A stretch of 37,875 nucleotides of DNA from CAZTQN01 sp964615765 (lineage in GTDB: Bacteria; Planctomycetota; Phycisphaerae; Phycisphaerales; UBA1924). Each line of letters starts with the position of its first letter. The stretch's first letter is position 1. Below the pieces are notes generated by a model, which was not told the DNA's origin, searched no databases, and worked only from the letters and a program-made list of their open reading frames with translations. The stretch covers positions 1-37,875 of the forward strand of contig CAZTQN010000036.1 of NCBI GenBank assembly GCA_964615765.1. Direction: 5' to 3'. Position numbers and translations under genes: made by a program. Positions 37,199-37,875 of this stretch are shown one piece after another.

Positions 37199-37546
37199 AT
37201 GGCACGCCGCACGACCACTCGCACGACCAGCACCACCAAGCGCACGCTCGGCCGCGACATGCTCACGCTGTACGACGAAATGACCGACCTGATCGACACG
37301 ACCGCCGACGCCGAGCGCCGCGCCGAACTCCGCGTCCAGCAGGACGCCCTGTGGGACCAGATCGCGCGCCTGGTCGAGACCAACCTCGACGCGGGCGACC
37401 AGCGCTACCGCGACGCCGTCGCCGGCCTGCAGGACGCCATCACCCAGACCCGGGCCGCCATCAAGGGGCTCGAGTCGATCGTCAGCGTCGTGCAGATCGC
37501 CGCCCGGACCGTGGCCCTGTTGGCCAAGGTCCTGCCCGTCGGGTGA
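37199..37546 (+). CDS. Small helical protein of unknown function
   Basis: The 115-residue product has a Thr/Arg-rich start (ARRTTTRTTSTTKRTLGRDM), then a long coiled-coil-like helical region (LYDEMTDLIDTTADAERRAE, GLQDAITQTRAAIKGLESIV) and a hydrophobic C-terminal helix (SVVQIAARTVALLAKVLPVG) that could lie on a membrane. No family recognised. AAAGGGGG at 37184-37191 is the binding site. Gene order suggests it acts with the preceding lipoprotein; both have helical repeats. Confidence 0.72.
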   Translation: MARRTTTRTTSTTKRTLGRDMLTLYDEMTDLIDTTADAERRAELRVQQDALWDQIARLVETNLDAGDQRYRDAVAGLQDAITQTRAAIKGLESIVSVVQIAARTVALLAKVLPVG

Positions 37547-37594
37547 CGGGCAGGGCGGAGTGGGGGGGGGTAGGGAGTGGGGGGGGAGGGCCGC

Positions 37595-37875
37595 TTAGTG
37601 GCCCTTCGCCCCCGGCTTGGCGGGGATGAAGATCGACAGCAGCGTCGCCACCGTCAGCGTCGCGAGCACCGTGATCAGCGACACCATCGTGTCGATCTTG
37701 ATCGGCTTCTTGGGCTCCATCCCGATAACGTCCAGGTACGGCGGGACGCTCAGCAGCAGCAGCTTCACGCCCACGAACGCCAGGATCAGGATCAGCGCCG
37801 GCTTCAGGAAGCGGAACTTGGCGATCAGCGCCGCCAGGCAGAAGTACAGCGCCCGCAGCCCGAGGATCGCGAAGA
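37595..37875 (-). CDS. TerC-family integral membrane protein, 3' end only
   Basis: The minus-strand frame ends at TAA (37595-37597) and runs off the window, giving the last 92 residues. FAILGLRALYFCLAALIAKF, the following LKPALILILAFVGVKLLLL and the late VSLITVLATLTVATLLSIFI match the C-terminal part of TerC/Alx proteins, polytopic membrane proteins linked to tellurite resistance and manganese export. The 5' part lies outside. It converges with the helical-protein gene; the 48-base gap is G-rich. Confidence 0.85.
   Translation of the reverse strand, partial: FAILGLRALYFCLAALIAKFRFLKPALILILAFVGVKLLLLSVPPYLDVIGMEPKKPIKIDTMVSLITVLATLTVATLLSIFIPAKPGAKGH

Overview
The window is GC-rich bacterial chromosome, most likely from the phylum Planctomycetota and probably class Phycisphaerae. 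The main pointers are two secreted proteins ending in paired dockerin-like calcium loops of the D-x-N-x-D/N...DIFDFL-x-A-W/Y-F type, a pseudopilin-like protein with an FSLIEL leader, very Ala/Pro/Arg-rich coding, and intergenic spaces filled with simple-sequence arrays. The assignment rests on protein style and was not tested by a search. The window also carries murC, murB and ddl, so a peptidoglycan precursor pathway is present.

Layout. 1-2790: a secreted unknown protein (74-1213) and an unknown protein (1668-2429) set between repeat blocks (42-bp hairpin repeats, 8-bp GAAGTGGC arrays, TCACCCCC arrays). 2791-9290: a long prepilin peptidase, an OmpA-type lipoprotein with a clear terminator, a DUF1579-like protein, a glycine-zipper protein, a Cys-containing helical protein resembling copper-storage proteins, and an aldose epimerase. 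9291-13024: ddl, murB and murC as a minus-strand cell-wall operon, divergent from argJ. 13025-19045: argJ, a hydroxymethylglutaryl-CoA lyase split in frame by a DUF559 nuclease domain, two crotonase-family proteins (probable leucine/acyl-CoA catabolism) and chorismate synthase. 19098-20717: a tight run of four unknown small genes with less GC-biased coding. 20819-23861: asparagine synthetase and a queuosine-precursor transporter. 23862-27726: a membrane protein plus DNA methyltransferase pair and a polytopic membrane protein, each bounded by composite repeat blocks. 27727-27835: tRNA-Ala(CGC) and its terminator. 27905-37546: an unknown protein with a possible helix-turn-helix, a 1118-residue secreted repeat protein with dockerin-like end, a pseudopilin-like protein, a secreted trypsin-like protease with dockerin-like end, a lipoprotein and a small helical protein. 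37595-37875 is the 3' end of a TerC-family gene running off the window.

The most unusual feature is the DUF559 nuclease domain inside HMG-CoA lyase. It is bounded by inverted copies of the same hairpin repeat found between genes elsewhere in the window, it keeps the reading frame, and all catalytic residues of the host enzyme remain. This suggests, but does not prove, that the DUF559 nuclease and the palindromic repeat form one mobile system that can sit inside genes as well as between them. A second theme is that several accessory genes sit as cassettes between arrays of 8-bp repeats and these hairpins.
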